NCBI GenBank assembly: GCA_016795425.1
Contig: JAEUHG010000103.1
Coordinates: forward strand, 1 to 64,000
DNA length: 64,000 nucleotides
Origin: Verrucomicrobiales bacterium
Lineage (GTDB): Bacteria > Verrucomicrobiota > Verrucomicrobiia > Limisphaerales > CAIMTB01
Direction: 5' to 3'
Below the pieces are notes generated by a model, which was given only the letters and a program-made list of their open reading frames with translations, was not told the origin of the DNA and did no database searches. Below are positions 35,380 to 43,282 of this stretch, piece after piece (within the stretch, counting starts at the first letter, position 1; each line of letters starts with the position of its first letter). The position numbers and the translations under genes are program-made.

Positions 35380-35988
35380 ATGGCACGATATACCGGACCC
35401 CGGGAGCGCATCAGCCGCCGATTGGGCGTTCCCATTTTTGGATATTCGAAATCCCTGGAGAAGCGGAATTACCCTCCGGGACAGCACGGTCCGAAGAGCC
35501 GCCGCAAGGTGACCGATTACGCTCTCGGATTGTTGGAGAAGCAGAAGCTGCGGTACTACTACGGACTGCAGGAGCGTCAGTTTCGCCGGGTGTACGAGGC
35601 GGCCTTGCGTCGCCGCGGTGTCACCGGCGAGCAGATGCTCCAGTTGTTGGAGACTCGCTTGGACAGCATCGTGTACTCGCTGGGATTGGCGAACACGCGT
35701 CCTGCCGCGCGCCAGATGATCGGGCACGGACACGTCAAGGTGAACGGGCGCAAGGTGGATGTTCCGTCCTTCGCGGTGAAGCCGAACGATGTGATTGAGA
35801 TCCGTGGCAACGCGGTGTCTCGTCAGTTGGCGACGAAGGGTTTGGAGCTTTCGACGAGCCGGCCGGTTCCGGACTGGCTGTCGGTGAACAAGGAGGGGCT
35901 CAAGGGCACGGTGGTTCGGATGCCGACCCGTGAGGACTTGCAGCCCATCGCCAACGAACAAGCGGTCGTCGAATTCTACTCCCGATAA
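35380..35988 (+). CDS. rpsD: 30S ribosomal protein S4
   Basis: uS4 starts 30S assembly and contributes to accuracy. The 202-residue protein is the zinc-free type with MARYTGPRERISRRLGVPIF, KRNYPPGQHGPKSRRK and the S4 RNA-binding domain RLDSIVYSLGLANTRPAARQ followed by GHVKVNGRKVDVPSF. In enterobacteria S4 represses the alpha operon. A stem-loop lies in the 109-base gap after this gene and before rpoA. Confidence 0.98.
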   Translation: MARYTGPRERISRRLGVPIFGYSKSLEKRNYPPGQHGPKSRRKVTDYALGLLEKQKLRYYYGLQERQFRRVYEAALRRRGVTGEQMLQLLETRLDSIVYSLGLANTRPAARQMIGHGHVKVNGRKVDVPSFAVKPNDVIEIRGNAVSRQLATKGLELSTSRPVPDWLSVNKEGLKGTVVRMPTREDLQPIANEQAVVEFYSR

Positions 35989-36001
35989 CCAAAGCCTTGA
36001 G

Positions 36002-36027
36002 ACGTGACGGCCGCAGGGCGGTCACGT
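36002..36027 (+). promoter_or_regulatory. stem-loop between rpsD and rpoA
   Basis: ACGTGA (36002-36007) pairs with TCACGT (36022-36027) and an inner CCGC pairs with GCGG across an AGG loop, giving a bulged hairpin in the 109-base gap before rpoA. It could slow or partly end transcription, protect mRNA, or bind S4. The strong AGGAGGA before the rpoA ATG follows about 60 bases later. Confidence 0.4.
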
Positions 36028-36097
36028 GACGAATATACGGCGGGTCGCGGCAAAGGGAGTGTCGCGGTCGGCAGGTTAAATTCGTCAGGAGGAACAC

Positions 36098-37111
36098 ATG
36101 CCAGTCAGACTAGGTCGATTTGAAATGCCGAAGCGCTTGGTCAAAGACGAAGCGAGCGCGACGGACACATACGCTAAGTTCACCGCGGAACCCTTCGAGA
36201 CGGGTTACGGGTACACCATCGGCAACAGCCTGCGCCGCGTCCTGCTGTCTTCGCTGGATGGCTCGGCCATCACCTCCTTCAAGGTGGAAGGCGCGATGCA
36301 CGAGTTCACCACCATCGAAGGCGTGGTGGAGGACGTCACGGAAATCGTGCTCAACCTGAAGAAGGTCAAATTCAAGCACTTCACCCGCGACCCCCAGCTG
36401 CTGCGACTCTCCGTGAACAAGGAGGGTGCGGTGACGGCCGGCGACATCGACCCGACCGACAAGCTCGAGTTGGTGAATCCGAAGCAGTTGATCTGCACGC
36501 TCGACAAGAAGAAGAAGCTCGAGATGGAACTCGAGGTCAAGGTGGGGCGTGGTTTCTGCCCTGCGGACGAGAATAAGCGGGTGGATCAACCGATCGGCGT
36601 GATCGCCATCGATTCGATTTTTTCCCCGGTGCTCCGGGTTCGCTACAACGTCGAGGCGGCGCGCGTCGGTCAGCGCACCGACTACGACAAGTTGGTGCTG
36701 GAGATCTGGACGGACGGCCGCGTCACGCCGCAGGACGCGCTGGTCCAATCCAGCTCCATTCTCAAGAAGCACCTGGAATCCTTCTATAATTACGACGAGA
36801 ACGCGGTGCAGTTCGAGGAGGAACGTGGCAAGGAGGACGAGGAGCGCGAGCGATTCAAGAAGCTCCTGCTCATGTCGGTCAATGAGATCGAACTCTCTGT
36901 CCGGGCCGCGAACTGCCTGAACAACGCCAACATCACGACGGTCGGCCAGTTGGCCATGAAGACCGAAAGCGAGATGCTCAAGTACCGCAATTTCGGCAAG
37001 AAATCGCTCAACGAGATCAAGGACAAGCTGGCGACCCTTGGCCTGTCGTTGGGCATGAACATCGACCCGTCCCTCCTGGAAGCCCCCAAGGAGGAACCTC
37101 CCACCGTCTGA
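36098..37111 (+). CDS. rpoA: RNA polymerase alpha subunit
   Basis: The alpha subunit dimer nucleates RNA polymerase assembly and contacts activators and UP elements. The 337-residue protein has the N-terminal assembly domain (FETGYGYTIGNSLRRVLLSS, DGSAITSFKVEG) and the C-terminal domain with IELSVRAANCLNNANI and KYRNFGKKSLNEIKDKLA. AGGAGGA lies 4 bases before the ATG, the best ribosome-binding site in this cluster. The coding region ends 3 bases before rplQ. Confidence 0.98.
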   Translation: MPVRLGRFEMPKRLVKDEASATDTYAKFTAEPFETGYGYTIGNSLRRVLLSSLDGSAITSFKVEGAMHEFTTIEGVVEDVTEIVLNLKKVKFKHFTRDPQLLRLSVNKEGAVTAGDIDPTDKLELVNPKQLICTLDKKKKLEMELEVKVGRGFCPADENKRVDQPIGVIAIDSIFSPVLRVRYNVEAARVGQRTDYDKLVLEIWTDGRVTPQDALVQSSSILKKHLESFYNYDENAVQFEEERGKEDEERERFKKLLLMSVNEIELSVRAANCLNNANITTVGQLAMKTESEMLKYRNFGKKSLNEIKDKLATLGLSLGMNIDPSLLEAPKEEPPTV

Positions 37112-37114
37112 TCC

Positions 37115-37666
37115 ATGCGCCATCTCAAGCGAACCGCCAAGCTGGGACGCAAGTCCGAGCATCGCAACATGCTGCTGGCCAATTTGGTCAACAGCTTGAT
37201 CAAGCACCGCCGCATCACCACCACCCTGGCCAAGGCCAAGGCGGCCCAACGCGTCGCCGAGCGCATGGTGACACTCGGGAAACGCGGTCAGGCCGCCGTT
37301 GCGGCGGCCGGGTCCGTCTCCGACGACAAGGCGAAGAAGGAGAAACTGGCCGAGAACGTGCATTGCCGCCGTCTGGTGGCCGCGCGTCTCCACCAGCAGC
37401 CTCGCACTTTGTTCCCGAGCAAGGAAGCCCGGCTGAAATGGCACAAGAATGAGGACGTGGTCCACATCCTCTTCGACCAAATCGCTCCGGCATTCCAGAA
37501 TCGAAGCGGGGGCTATACCCGCATCGTGAAGCTCGCCGCCGCCCGTCGCGGTGACGCCGGCCAGCAGGCGATCCTCGAATGGGTCGACCTTCCGGCATCG
37601 GCCGACGCGGCCGTCTCCACCCCTTCGGCCGAGGCCAAGCCCGCCGAAGGTTCCGAGTCCAAGTAA
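37115..37666 (+). CDS. rplQ: 50S ribosomal protein L17
   Basis: bL17 lies at the 50S back near the tunnel exit. The core MRHLKRTAKLGRKSEHRNML and LANLVNSLIKHRRITTTLAKA is standard. The 183-residue length exceeds the enterobacterial 127. The extra residues include an inserted segment in the middle and an Ala/Ser/Glu-rich tail (ADAAVSTPSAEAKPAEGSES). It is the last gene of the cluster, with a strong terminator 26 bases after it. Confidence 0.97.
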   Translation: MRHLKRTAKLGRKSEHRNMLLANLVNSLIKHRRITTTLAKAKAAQRVAERMVTLGKRGQAAVAAAGSVSDDKAKKEKLAENVHCRRLVAARLHQQPRTLFPSKEARLKWHKNEDVVHILFDQIAPAFQNRSGGYTRIVKLAAARRGDAGQQAILEWVDLPASADAAVSTPSAEAKPAEGSESK

Positions 37667-37692
37667 GGTCCGGAAATCATCCGTTCCTGCGA

Positions 37693-37723
37693 AAGGCCCG
37701 CCTCCGAAAGAAAGGCGGGCCTT
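37693..37723 (+). terminator. intrinsic terminator of the ribosomal cluster
   Basis: AAGGCCCGCCT (37693-37703) pairs perfectly with AGGCGGGCCTT (37713-37723) across a 9-base loop, and CTTCGTCTTTTTTC follows. It ends the run that starts at rpsL. Confidence 0.9.
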
Positions 37724-37797
37724 CTTCGTCTTTTTTCAGTGGAACCGAATTCGGACTTGGTTTGGGTTGCGGATGCGCGTTAGTCAACGGCGATCGC

Positions 37798-39168
37798 ATG
37801 ACGTCCTCCGCAAATCCCGCCGATGGCCCATGGTGGCGCCAGCTGAATCGCTATCATTGGTTCGTCTTCTCCATGGCCAGTCTGGCTTGGCTTTTCGACT
37901 GCCTGGACCAGCAGTTGTTTATCCTGGCCCGGCCCGCCGCAATGAAGACGTTGTTGCCGCCGGGATTGGACGCGAATGAGTACGGGGGTTATGCCACGGC
38001 CATCTTCGTGGCGGGATGGGCAACCGGCGGACTGGTGTTCGGTGCGGTGGGGGATCGGATTGGTCGTGGACGCACGCTCACCCTGACGGTGCTTCTCTAT
38101 TCGGTGTTCACCGGACTGTCGGCTCTGTCGACCGGTTGGCTCGATTTTGCCGCGTACCGTTTTATCACGGGACTGGGGGTAGGTGGCGTTTTTGGGTTGG
38201 CCGTAGCCCTGATTGCGGATGCGCTTCCTGATTCAGCACGAACCGGGGCTTTGGGATCGCTGCAAGCGTTGTCGGCGGTCGGAAACGTGACGGCGGGACT
38301 CATCAGTATGCTGGTGGGCCAGTTGGTGGCGACGAATCGCGTTTCCGCTGATTGGTCCTGGAAACTGATGTTTCTCTTGGGCGCTCTCCCGGCGTTCCTA
38401 TGCGTCTTCCTGCAATGGCGGCTGAAGGAGCCGGAGAAGTGGGTGAAAGCCCGGGAGGAAGGACGTCGAACCGGGGCCGCCTTCGGTTCTTACGCCTCGT
38501 TGTTTGGGGAGGCGCGTTGGCGTAAGCCGGCGCTATTTGGCATGGCCCTGTGTGTGGCGGGAGTCATCGGGCTGTGGGGCATCGGCTTTTTTGCGCCGGA
38601 GCTCGTGGGTCCGGTGATCGAACGATCGCTGCGGGAACAAAACCTGCCCGCCGAGAAGATCGCTGGCGCACGCAGCATTTGGATCGGCATCAACTCGATC
38701 GTCTTCAATGTCGGGGCCTTCATCGGAATGATCCTGATGACGCGATTGTGTCAGAAGGCAGGGCGGCGCCCCGCGTTCGCGGTCGCCTTCGTGGCTGCCA
38801 TGGTGGCCACGATCGGCTATTTCCAATTTTTCAACGGCAAGGGGGACATCTGGATGAGCGCCGTCATGGGTGCCTGCCAGTTGGCATTGTTCGCGGGCTT
38901 TGCCATCTACCTGCCGGAACTGTTTCCTCTGCGGCTGCGCAGCACGGGCACCAGTTTCTGTTATAACGTGGGACGTTTTCTCGCCGCCAGCGGGCCATTT
39001 ACCCTGGGAAAACTGCAGGCCGCGTTGAAGGCCGGAGCCACGAACCCGGAGGCCAAGATCGATGCGTTTCGCAGCGCCGCCACCTGGATGAGCGGCATCT
39101 TCCTGGTCGGCTTGGTAGCGTTGTGGTTCCTCCCGGAAACCAAGGGCAAGCCGTTGCCGGAAGATTGA
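37798..39168 (+). CDS. MFS transporter, sugar/organic-acid porter type
   Basis: This 456-residue membrane protein has twelve predicted helices. Motif A appears as GAVGDRIGRGRTLTLT after helix 2, YRFITGLGVGGVFGLAVALIAD is in helices 4-5, the central loop has the PEKWVKAREE segment, and it ends ALWFLPETKGKPLPED, a tail typical of sugar porters and AAHS-type acid transporters. The substrate is unknown. The ATG at 37798 starts with a short hydrophilic segment followed by NRYHWFVFSMASLAWLFD. Upstream in-frame residues overlap the terminator and rplQ end, so they were left out. It is convergent with the acyl-CoA synthetase gene, with two bases between the stop codons. Confidence 0.88.
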   Translation: MTSSANPADGPWWRQLNRYHWFVFSMASLAWLFDCLDQQLFILARPAAMKTLLPPGLDANEYGGYATAIFVAGWATGGLVFGAVGDRIGRGRTLTLTVLLYSVFTGLSALSTGWLDFAAYRFITGLGVGGVFGLAVALIADALPDSARTGALGSLQALSAVGNVTAGLISMLVGQLVATNRVSADWSWKLMFLLGALPAFLCVFLQWRLKEPEKWVKAREEGRRTGAAFGSYASLFGEARWRKPALFGMALCVAGVIGLWGIGFFAPELVGPVIERSLREQNLPAEKIAGARSIWIGINSIVFNVGAFIGMILMTRLCQKAGRRPAFAVAFVAAMVATIGYFQFFNGKGDIWMSAVMGACQLALFAGFAIYLPELFPLRLRSTGTSFCYNVGRFLAASGPFTLGKLQAALKAGATNPEAKIDAFRSAATWMSGIFLVGLVALWFLPETKGKPLPED

Positions 39169-39170
39169 GA

Positions 39171-40847
39171 TCAGGTCGGGGTGTCGGTCGGCGACTGAAG
39201 GGCGGAGCGGATGGCCCGCTTGTTGAGCTTGCCGACACTCGTCTTTGGCAGGCTTGGGACGATGTGGATCTCCGTGAGTATGCCTCGTTTGTGGATCGCC
39301 CCGCGATCGATGAACGCATGGAGAAATTTCATGAGATCACGGTCCGACGGCGGTTTTGGCGCATCCTCGCGCAGGACCACCTCGGCGTGCGGGCGCTCAC
39401 CCCATTTGGCATCCGGGACTCCCACCACCGCCACTTCCCTAACCGCCGGGTGCTGGCTGAGGGCATTCTCCAGTTCGAGCGAGGAGATCCACTCTCCGCC
39501 GACCTTAATGACATCCTTGAGGCGGTCGGTAATCCGGAGGTAACCCTCGTTATCCTGGTAGGCGACATCGCCGGTATGCAACCAGCCGCCCTGCCACAGC
39601 TCGTTGGAGCGCGTTTCGTCACGATAATATCCGCCCGTGAGCCAGGGGGCCTTCAGTCCGAGTTCACCGACTTGATCCGCTCCCTGGGGCAGGGGTTGAC
39701 CCTCGGTATCCAGGATGGCCGTGCGAACCAGCGGCAAAGGGAATCCGGTCCGTGTCAGGACGTCGAGACGGCGAGATTCAGGGGCGTCGAAATCCGCCGG
39801 TTTCAGTTCCGAGGTGGCGATGATCGGGCAGGTCTCGGACATTCCGTAGCCGCCCATGACGCGCAATCCGCGTTGAATGGCGGCCGCGGCCAGGCCTTTG
39901 GGCAGCGCCGCCCCGCCGATGATGATTTTGAGCGACGGCCAGTCGACGCCGAAGGTGTCGGGCTGGGCCAACAACATCTGCAGGATCGTGGGTACGCAAT
40001 GCGAGAAGGTGACGCGGTGCCGCGCGATGTTCTGCAGCAACGCGGCCGGTTCGTAACGTCCGGGGTACACCTGCTTGAGACCCAGGAGGGTTGCCAAATA
40101 AGGGACGCCCCACCCGTGGACGTGGAACATCGGAGTCAGGGGCATGTAGACATCCGCTCCGTCGATCGAAACAGGCTCACGAAACGCCGATAAGGTGAGC
40201 CCGGCGGTCAGGGTGTGGAGAACGATTTGGCGGTGGGAAAAATAGACCCCCTTGGGTTCGCCGGTGGTGCCGGTGGTGTAGAACAGTGTGGCGATGGTGT
40301 TTTCGCCAAATTCCGGAAAATGGAAATGGGTGGCCGCACCTTCCACCAGTTCCTCGTAATCTCCGATGCAAGGCAGGCCATCGCCCACGGCCGGCTCGGC
40401 AACTCCCGGGTGGTCCGCCATCACCACGATCTTCTCCACATCCGGCAGTCGCGACTTCACCTGGCGGATCAAAGGCAGGAAATCAGGATGGACCAGCAGC
40501 AGACGGTCGCCCGCATGGCGGACGGTATAGGCAACCTGATCGGGAGAAAGCCGGCCGTTGATGGTGTGCAGGACGGCGCCCAACATGGGCACGGCGAAGA
40601 AACACTCCAGGTACCGGTGGCTGTCCCAGTCGAGAATGCCGACCCGGTCGCCGGGACGGACCCCCAGTTTGGTCAGGGTTGCGCCAAGACGATGGATGCG
40701 GTCGTTGAGTTGGAGATACGTGAATTCGCCAAGGTCGCGGTAAATGATCCTTTGTTGGGGAGCCCAAAGCAGAGGACGGTCCAGCAGGCGGTGGATGAGC
40801 AGATCGGTGGGAAAGCCGAAGTTAGGGTAGTCCGACGTGGGCTGCAT
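39171..40847 (-). CDS. AMP-binding acyl-CoA synthetase
   Basis: The 558-residue protein activates a carboxylic acid with ATP to an acyl-adenylate and then a CoA thioester. The ATP-binding motif is LFYTTGTTGEPKGVYFS, other adenylate-forming motifs are GGYGMSET, GGWLHTGDVAYQD, RITDRLKDVIKVGGEWISS and the C-terminal Lys in KTSVGKLNKRAIR. The layout resembles medium/long-chain acyl-CoA ligases. The ligand cannot be read from sequence. It starts with ATG at 40847 and is divergent from the prepilin-like gene with 136 bases between. Confidence 0.9.
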   Translation of the reverse strand: MQPTSDYPNFGFPTDLLIHRLLDRPLLWAPQQRIIYRDLGEFTYLQLNDRIHRLGATLTKLGVRPGDRVGILDWDSHRYLECFFAVPMLGAVLHTINGRLSPDQVAYTVRHAGDRLLLVHPDFLPLIRQVKSRLPDVEKIVVMADHPGVAEPAVGDGLPCIGDYEELVEGAATHFHFPEFGENTIATLFYTTGTTGEPKGVYFSHRQIVLHTLTAGLTLSAFREPVSIDGADVYMPLTPMFHVHGWGVPYLATLLGLKQVYPGRYEPAALLQNIARHRVTFSHCVPTILQMLLAQPDTFGVDWPSLKIIIGGAALPKGLAAAAIQRGLRVMGGYGMSETCPIIATSELKPADFDAPESRRLDVLTRTGFPLPLVRTAILDTEGQPLPQGADQVGELGLKAPWLTGGYYRDETRSNELWQGGWLHTGDVAYQDNEGYLRITDRLKDVIKVGGEWISSLELENALSQHPAVREVAVVGVPDAKWGERPHAEVVLREDAPKPPSDRDLMKFLHAFIDRGAIHKRGILTEIHIVPSLPKTSVGKLNKRAIRSALQSPTDTPT

Positions 40848-40983
40848 GGGCTGCGTCGATGGTAGGAGTCCGGCCTGCTCAGGCCCAAGCCTGGATTCGC
40901 GCAGAAACGATCCTGGCTTTCGCTCACATGAATTCCTGGATCGGATGCTTTACGGCAGCGAATGCGGATGGTAATCGAAAGAA

Positions 40984-41889
40984 ATGGGTATCCCCGTCAC
41001 GCGGTCACCAGGGCGACGTCCAGGCTTTACGCTCATTGAACTCCTGGTGGTCATCGCCATCATTGCGATCCTGGCCAGCATGCTTCTGCCGGCCTTGGGT
41101 AAAGCGAAATTGCGTGCTCAGGGAATCAAGTGCCTTAGCAACATGAAGCAGTTGCAGCTGGCATTTCATCTCTACGCCGACGACCAGAACGGCAAGTACT
41201 TCGTGAACACATACGGCGGCGACGGTTGGGTGCGCGGCAGCGTCGATTTCACCGATTCCAATGCTTCCAACTGGGACCCCAATACGCTTCTCGACCCCAA
41301 AATGGCGGTGCTCGGTCCGTACACCAAGGACATCGGGATCTATCGATGTCCCGGGGATTGGACGACGGTGAAACGACCCAACTTGGGTCGGGTGCCGCGT
41401 ATCCGATCGGTCGCGGCCAGTCAGGCCGTTGGGACGTGGTCGACGGGACGCCCCACGCTGGGCTATTGGCTGGATTCGGGACTCGAAGGAGGCTCGGAGA
41501 CGAATCCCGGCGGCAAATGGCGCGTGTTTGCGTCGGATGCCGATGTGGTGAGGCCGTCGATGACCTGGGTTTTCATCGACGAACATCCGGCGAGCATCAA
41601 TGACGGTGGCTTTGGTTTTCGCATGCCCGAGGATCCTTCGAAGACGGCCAACCGGGGTTGGATCGATTACCCGGCGGGATTCCATGGAAACTCCGGCGCT
41701 CTTTCTTTCATTGACGGTCACGCGGAGATTCACAAATGGGTGGAAGGCCCGCGCGCAGGGAGATCGGGTTTGGATGCGCGGGTGACGGACTATTCGAAAC
41801 TGGACGACGGGCGACGCCCCAATCATCGCGACATTTGGTGGATGGCACAGCGCACCTCGTCGATGGATAGCGGTCAGGATCCCTGGTGA
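40984..41889 (+). CDS. prepilin-like secreted protein with H-X9-DG motif
   Basis: This 301-residue protein has a type IV prepilin leader. The basic [14 protein letters not shown] is followed by [18 protein letters not shown], with Gly at -1 and Glu at +5 of the cleavage site for prepilin peptidase. After the N-methylated helix, [19 protein letters not shown] and a Cys pair (IYRCPGDW) suggest a pseudopilin-like globular domain. The end has the H-X9-DG motif ([14 protein letters not shown]), characteristic of a large family in Verrucomicrobiota and Planctomycetota that is present in many copies per genome. Function is unknown; it may be part of a type II secretion or surface-coat system. A gene for a secreted beta-helix protein follows 102 bases later. 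Confidence 0.9.
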   Translation: MGIPVTRSPGRRPGFTLIELLVVIAIIAILASMLLPALGKAKLRAQGIKCLSNMKQLQLAFHLYADDQNGKYFVNTYGGDGWVRGSVDFTDSNASNWDPNTLLDPKMAVLGPYTKDIGIYRCPGDWTTVKRPNLGRVPRIRSVAASQAVGTWSTGRPTLGYWLDSGLEGGSETNPGGKWRVFASDADVVRPSMTWVFIDEHPASINDGGFGFRMPEDPSKTANRGWIDYPAGFHGNSGALSFIDGHAEIHKWVEGPRAGRSGLDARVTDYSKLDDGRRPNHRDIWWMAQRTSSMDSGQDPW

Positions 41890-41991
41890 CCCGGGGAGTT
41901 TGGTTCCAAGGGAGTGGGGAATCGCCGGGGCGGCGAGGTGCCACGGTGGGATTGCCAGACGGCCGGCGAACTGCTGCGCTCGGCGAGTACC

Positions 41992-43239
41992 ATGAGCTTG
42001 ACTGCATCTTTCGTCGTGGCGGTGAGTCTGGGTTGGGTCTTCCTGTTGTCGTCCGCGGCCGCCGATGGGCGGTGGGGGCGTGATCTCGCGGAGTTCGGCT
42101 TCTCGGCGACCAACGACGCGGTAGCCAATCGCGACGCGCTGCAACGCGCCATCGATTGGGCGTCTCCCCGGGGCGCCGCGCTGCATGTTCTACCGAGCGA
42201 CGAACCCTACCCGGTCGCCGGGGGTGTGATCCTTCGCCAGAACGTTTCGCTCATCGGAGTTCACGGCCCCACCGGGCGCGGCACCAAACATCCCTCCAAA
42301 CCGCAGCCGGTGGGCAGCGTGTTGGCGATCGAAGACGAGAAGGAACCATTCCTGACGGTCGAAGGGGCGACGCAGGTCCGTGGGATCCAGTTCTGGTACC
42401 CGAAGCAGACCTTGACCGACCCGAAGGCCGTGATCGCGTATCCGGCGACGGTTCGGTTGTCGCCCACCCATTCGGCGCAAGGGGTGACCCTGTCCTGTTT
42501 GACCTTCTACGGCGAGTACCTGGCCATGGATTTCAACGCCACGGCACAGCGTCCGTGCGAGCAGATTCTGATCGAGCATTGCTATGGGTATCCACTGGGC
42601 GGCGAGTTTATCCGCATCGATTATTGCTACGACATTCCTCGCGTGCTGCATTGCCATGTGAATCCAGCGAATCTGCGATATTTCCGCGGTGGTTACAGCC
42701 GCGAGGTCATTGATTCGGTGGTGGCCCGGGGAACCTTCACCTACGCCATCAACCACACCGACAACGCGGTCTTGATGGATATCTTCACGTTCGGTGCCTT
42801 CGGCGGCGTTTACCTGGGGCCGGCGACTTACGGGCAGTTGACCAGTTTCAACCTGGATTGCGTCGCCGTGGGCATCCACAAGACGGGCGACGGAACCTTC
42901 AATCGCAACTGGCAGATCTCCCAAGGCTCGATCATCGCCAACACCGGACCGCGCCTTGAGGACGTGCATCCCATTCTCATCGAGGGCCAGGGCCACACCG
43001 CCCTGAGCAATGTGGAAGCCTTTTCCGGTGGCAACGCCGCCCTTACGAACTTCAAACAATCGAAGGACTTCCTGCTGATCCGGGGTGATAAACGCCTCAC
43101 CGTGTCGATGGTCGGTTGCCGCATGCGGAACTACGAATCGGCCGAGCCGATCACCCGCTTGAACCCCAAAGCCACGATTCAAGCAGTGGCTTGTCTGGAC
43201 AAGCAGGAGCGTTGGTTCAGCGGCAGTTGGGGCGACTAG
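41992..43239 (+). CDS. secreted beta-helix protein
   Basis: This 415-residue protein has a signal peptide at about residues 5-24 (SFVVAVSLGWVFLLSSAAA). The body starts DLAEFGFSATNDAVANRDAL, like the start of pectate-lyase-type right-handed beta-helix proteins, and then shows repeats of short strands such as GATQVRGIQFWYP, GVTLSCLTFYGEY and QILIEHCYGYPLGG. No polysaccharide-lyase active-site motif is evident, so it is either a hydrolase on complex glycans or a structural protein. The ATG at 41992 was chosen for the signal peptide. A hairpin ends the gene. Confidence 0.75.
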   Translation: MSLTASFVVAVSLGWVFLLSSAAADGRWGRDLAEFGFSATNDAVANRDALQRAIDWASPRGAALHVLPSDEPYPVAGGVILRQNVSLIGVHGPTGRGTKHPSKPQPVGSVLAIEDEKEPFLTVEGATQVRGIQFWYPKQTLTDPKAVIAYPATVRLSPTHSAQGVTLSCLTFYGEYLAMDFNATAQRPCEQILIEHCYGYPLGGEFIRIDYCYDIPRVLHCHVNPANLRYFRGGYSREVIDSVVARGTFTYAINHTDNAVLMDIFTFGAFGGVYLGPATYGQLTSFNLDCVAVGIHKTGDGTFNRNWQISQGSIIANTGPRLEDVHPILIEGQGHTALSNVEAFSGGNAALTNFKQSKDFLLIRGDKRLTVSMVGCRMRNYESAEPITRLNPKATIQAVACLDKQERWFSGSWGD

Positions 43240-43244
43240 CGGGT

Positions 43245-43260
43245 CGGCGATTCGTCGCCG
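43245..43260. terminator. hairpin with TTCG tetraloop between convergent genes
   Basis: CGGCGA and TCGCCG form a perfect 6-bp stem closed by the very stable TTCG loop, in the 43-base gap between the beta-helix and DUF1080 genes. There is no T-tract. Confidence 0.45.
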
Positions 43261-43282
43261 GGAACGCCGCGATTCAGCGGGT

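Noticed and set aside
36110..37480. 456-codon frame opposite rpoA
   Set aside because: Antisense to rpoA and rplQ; composition of reverse frame only.
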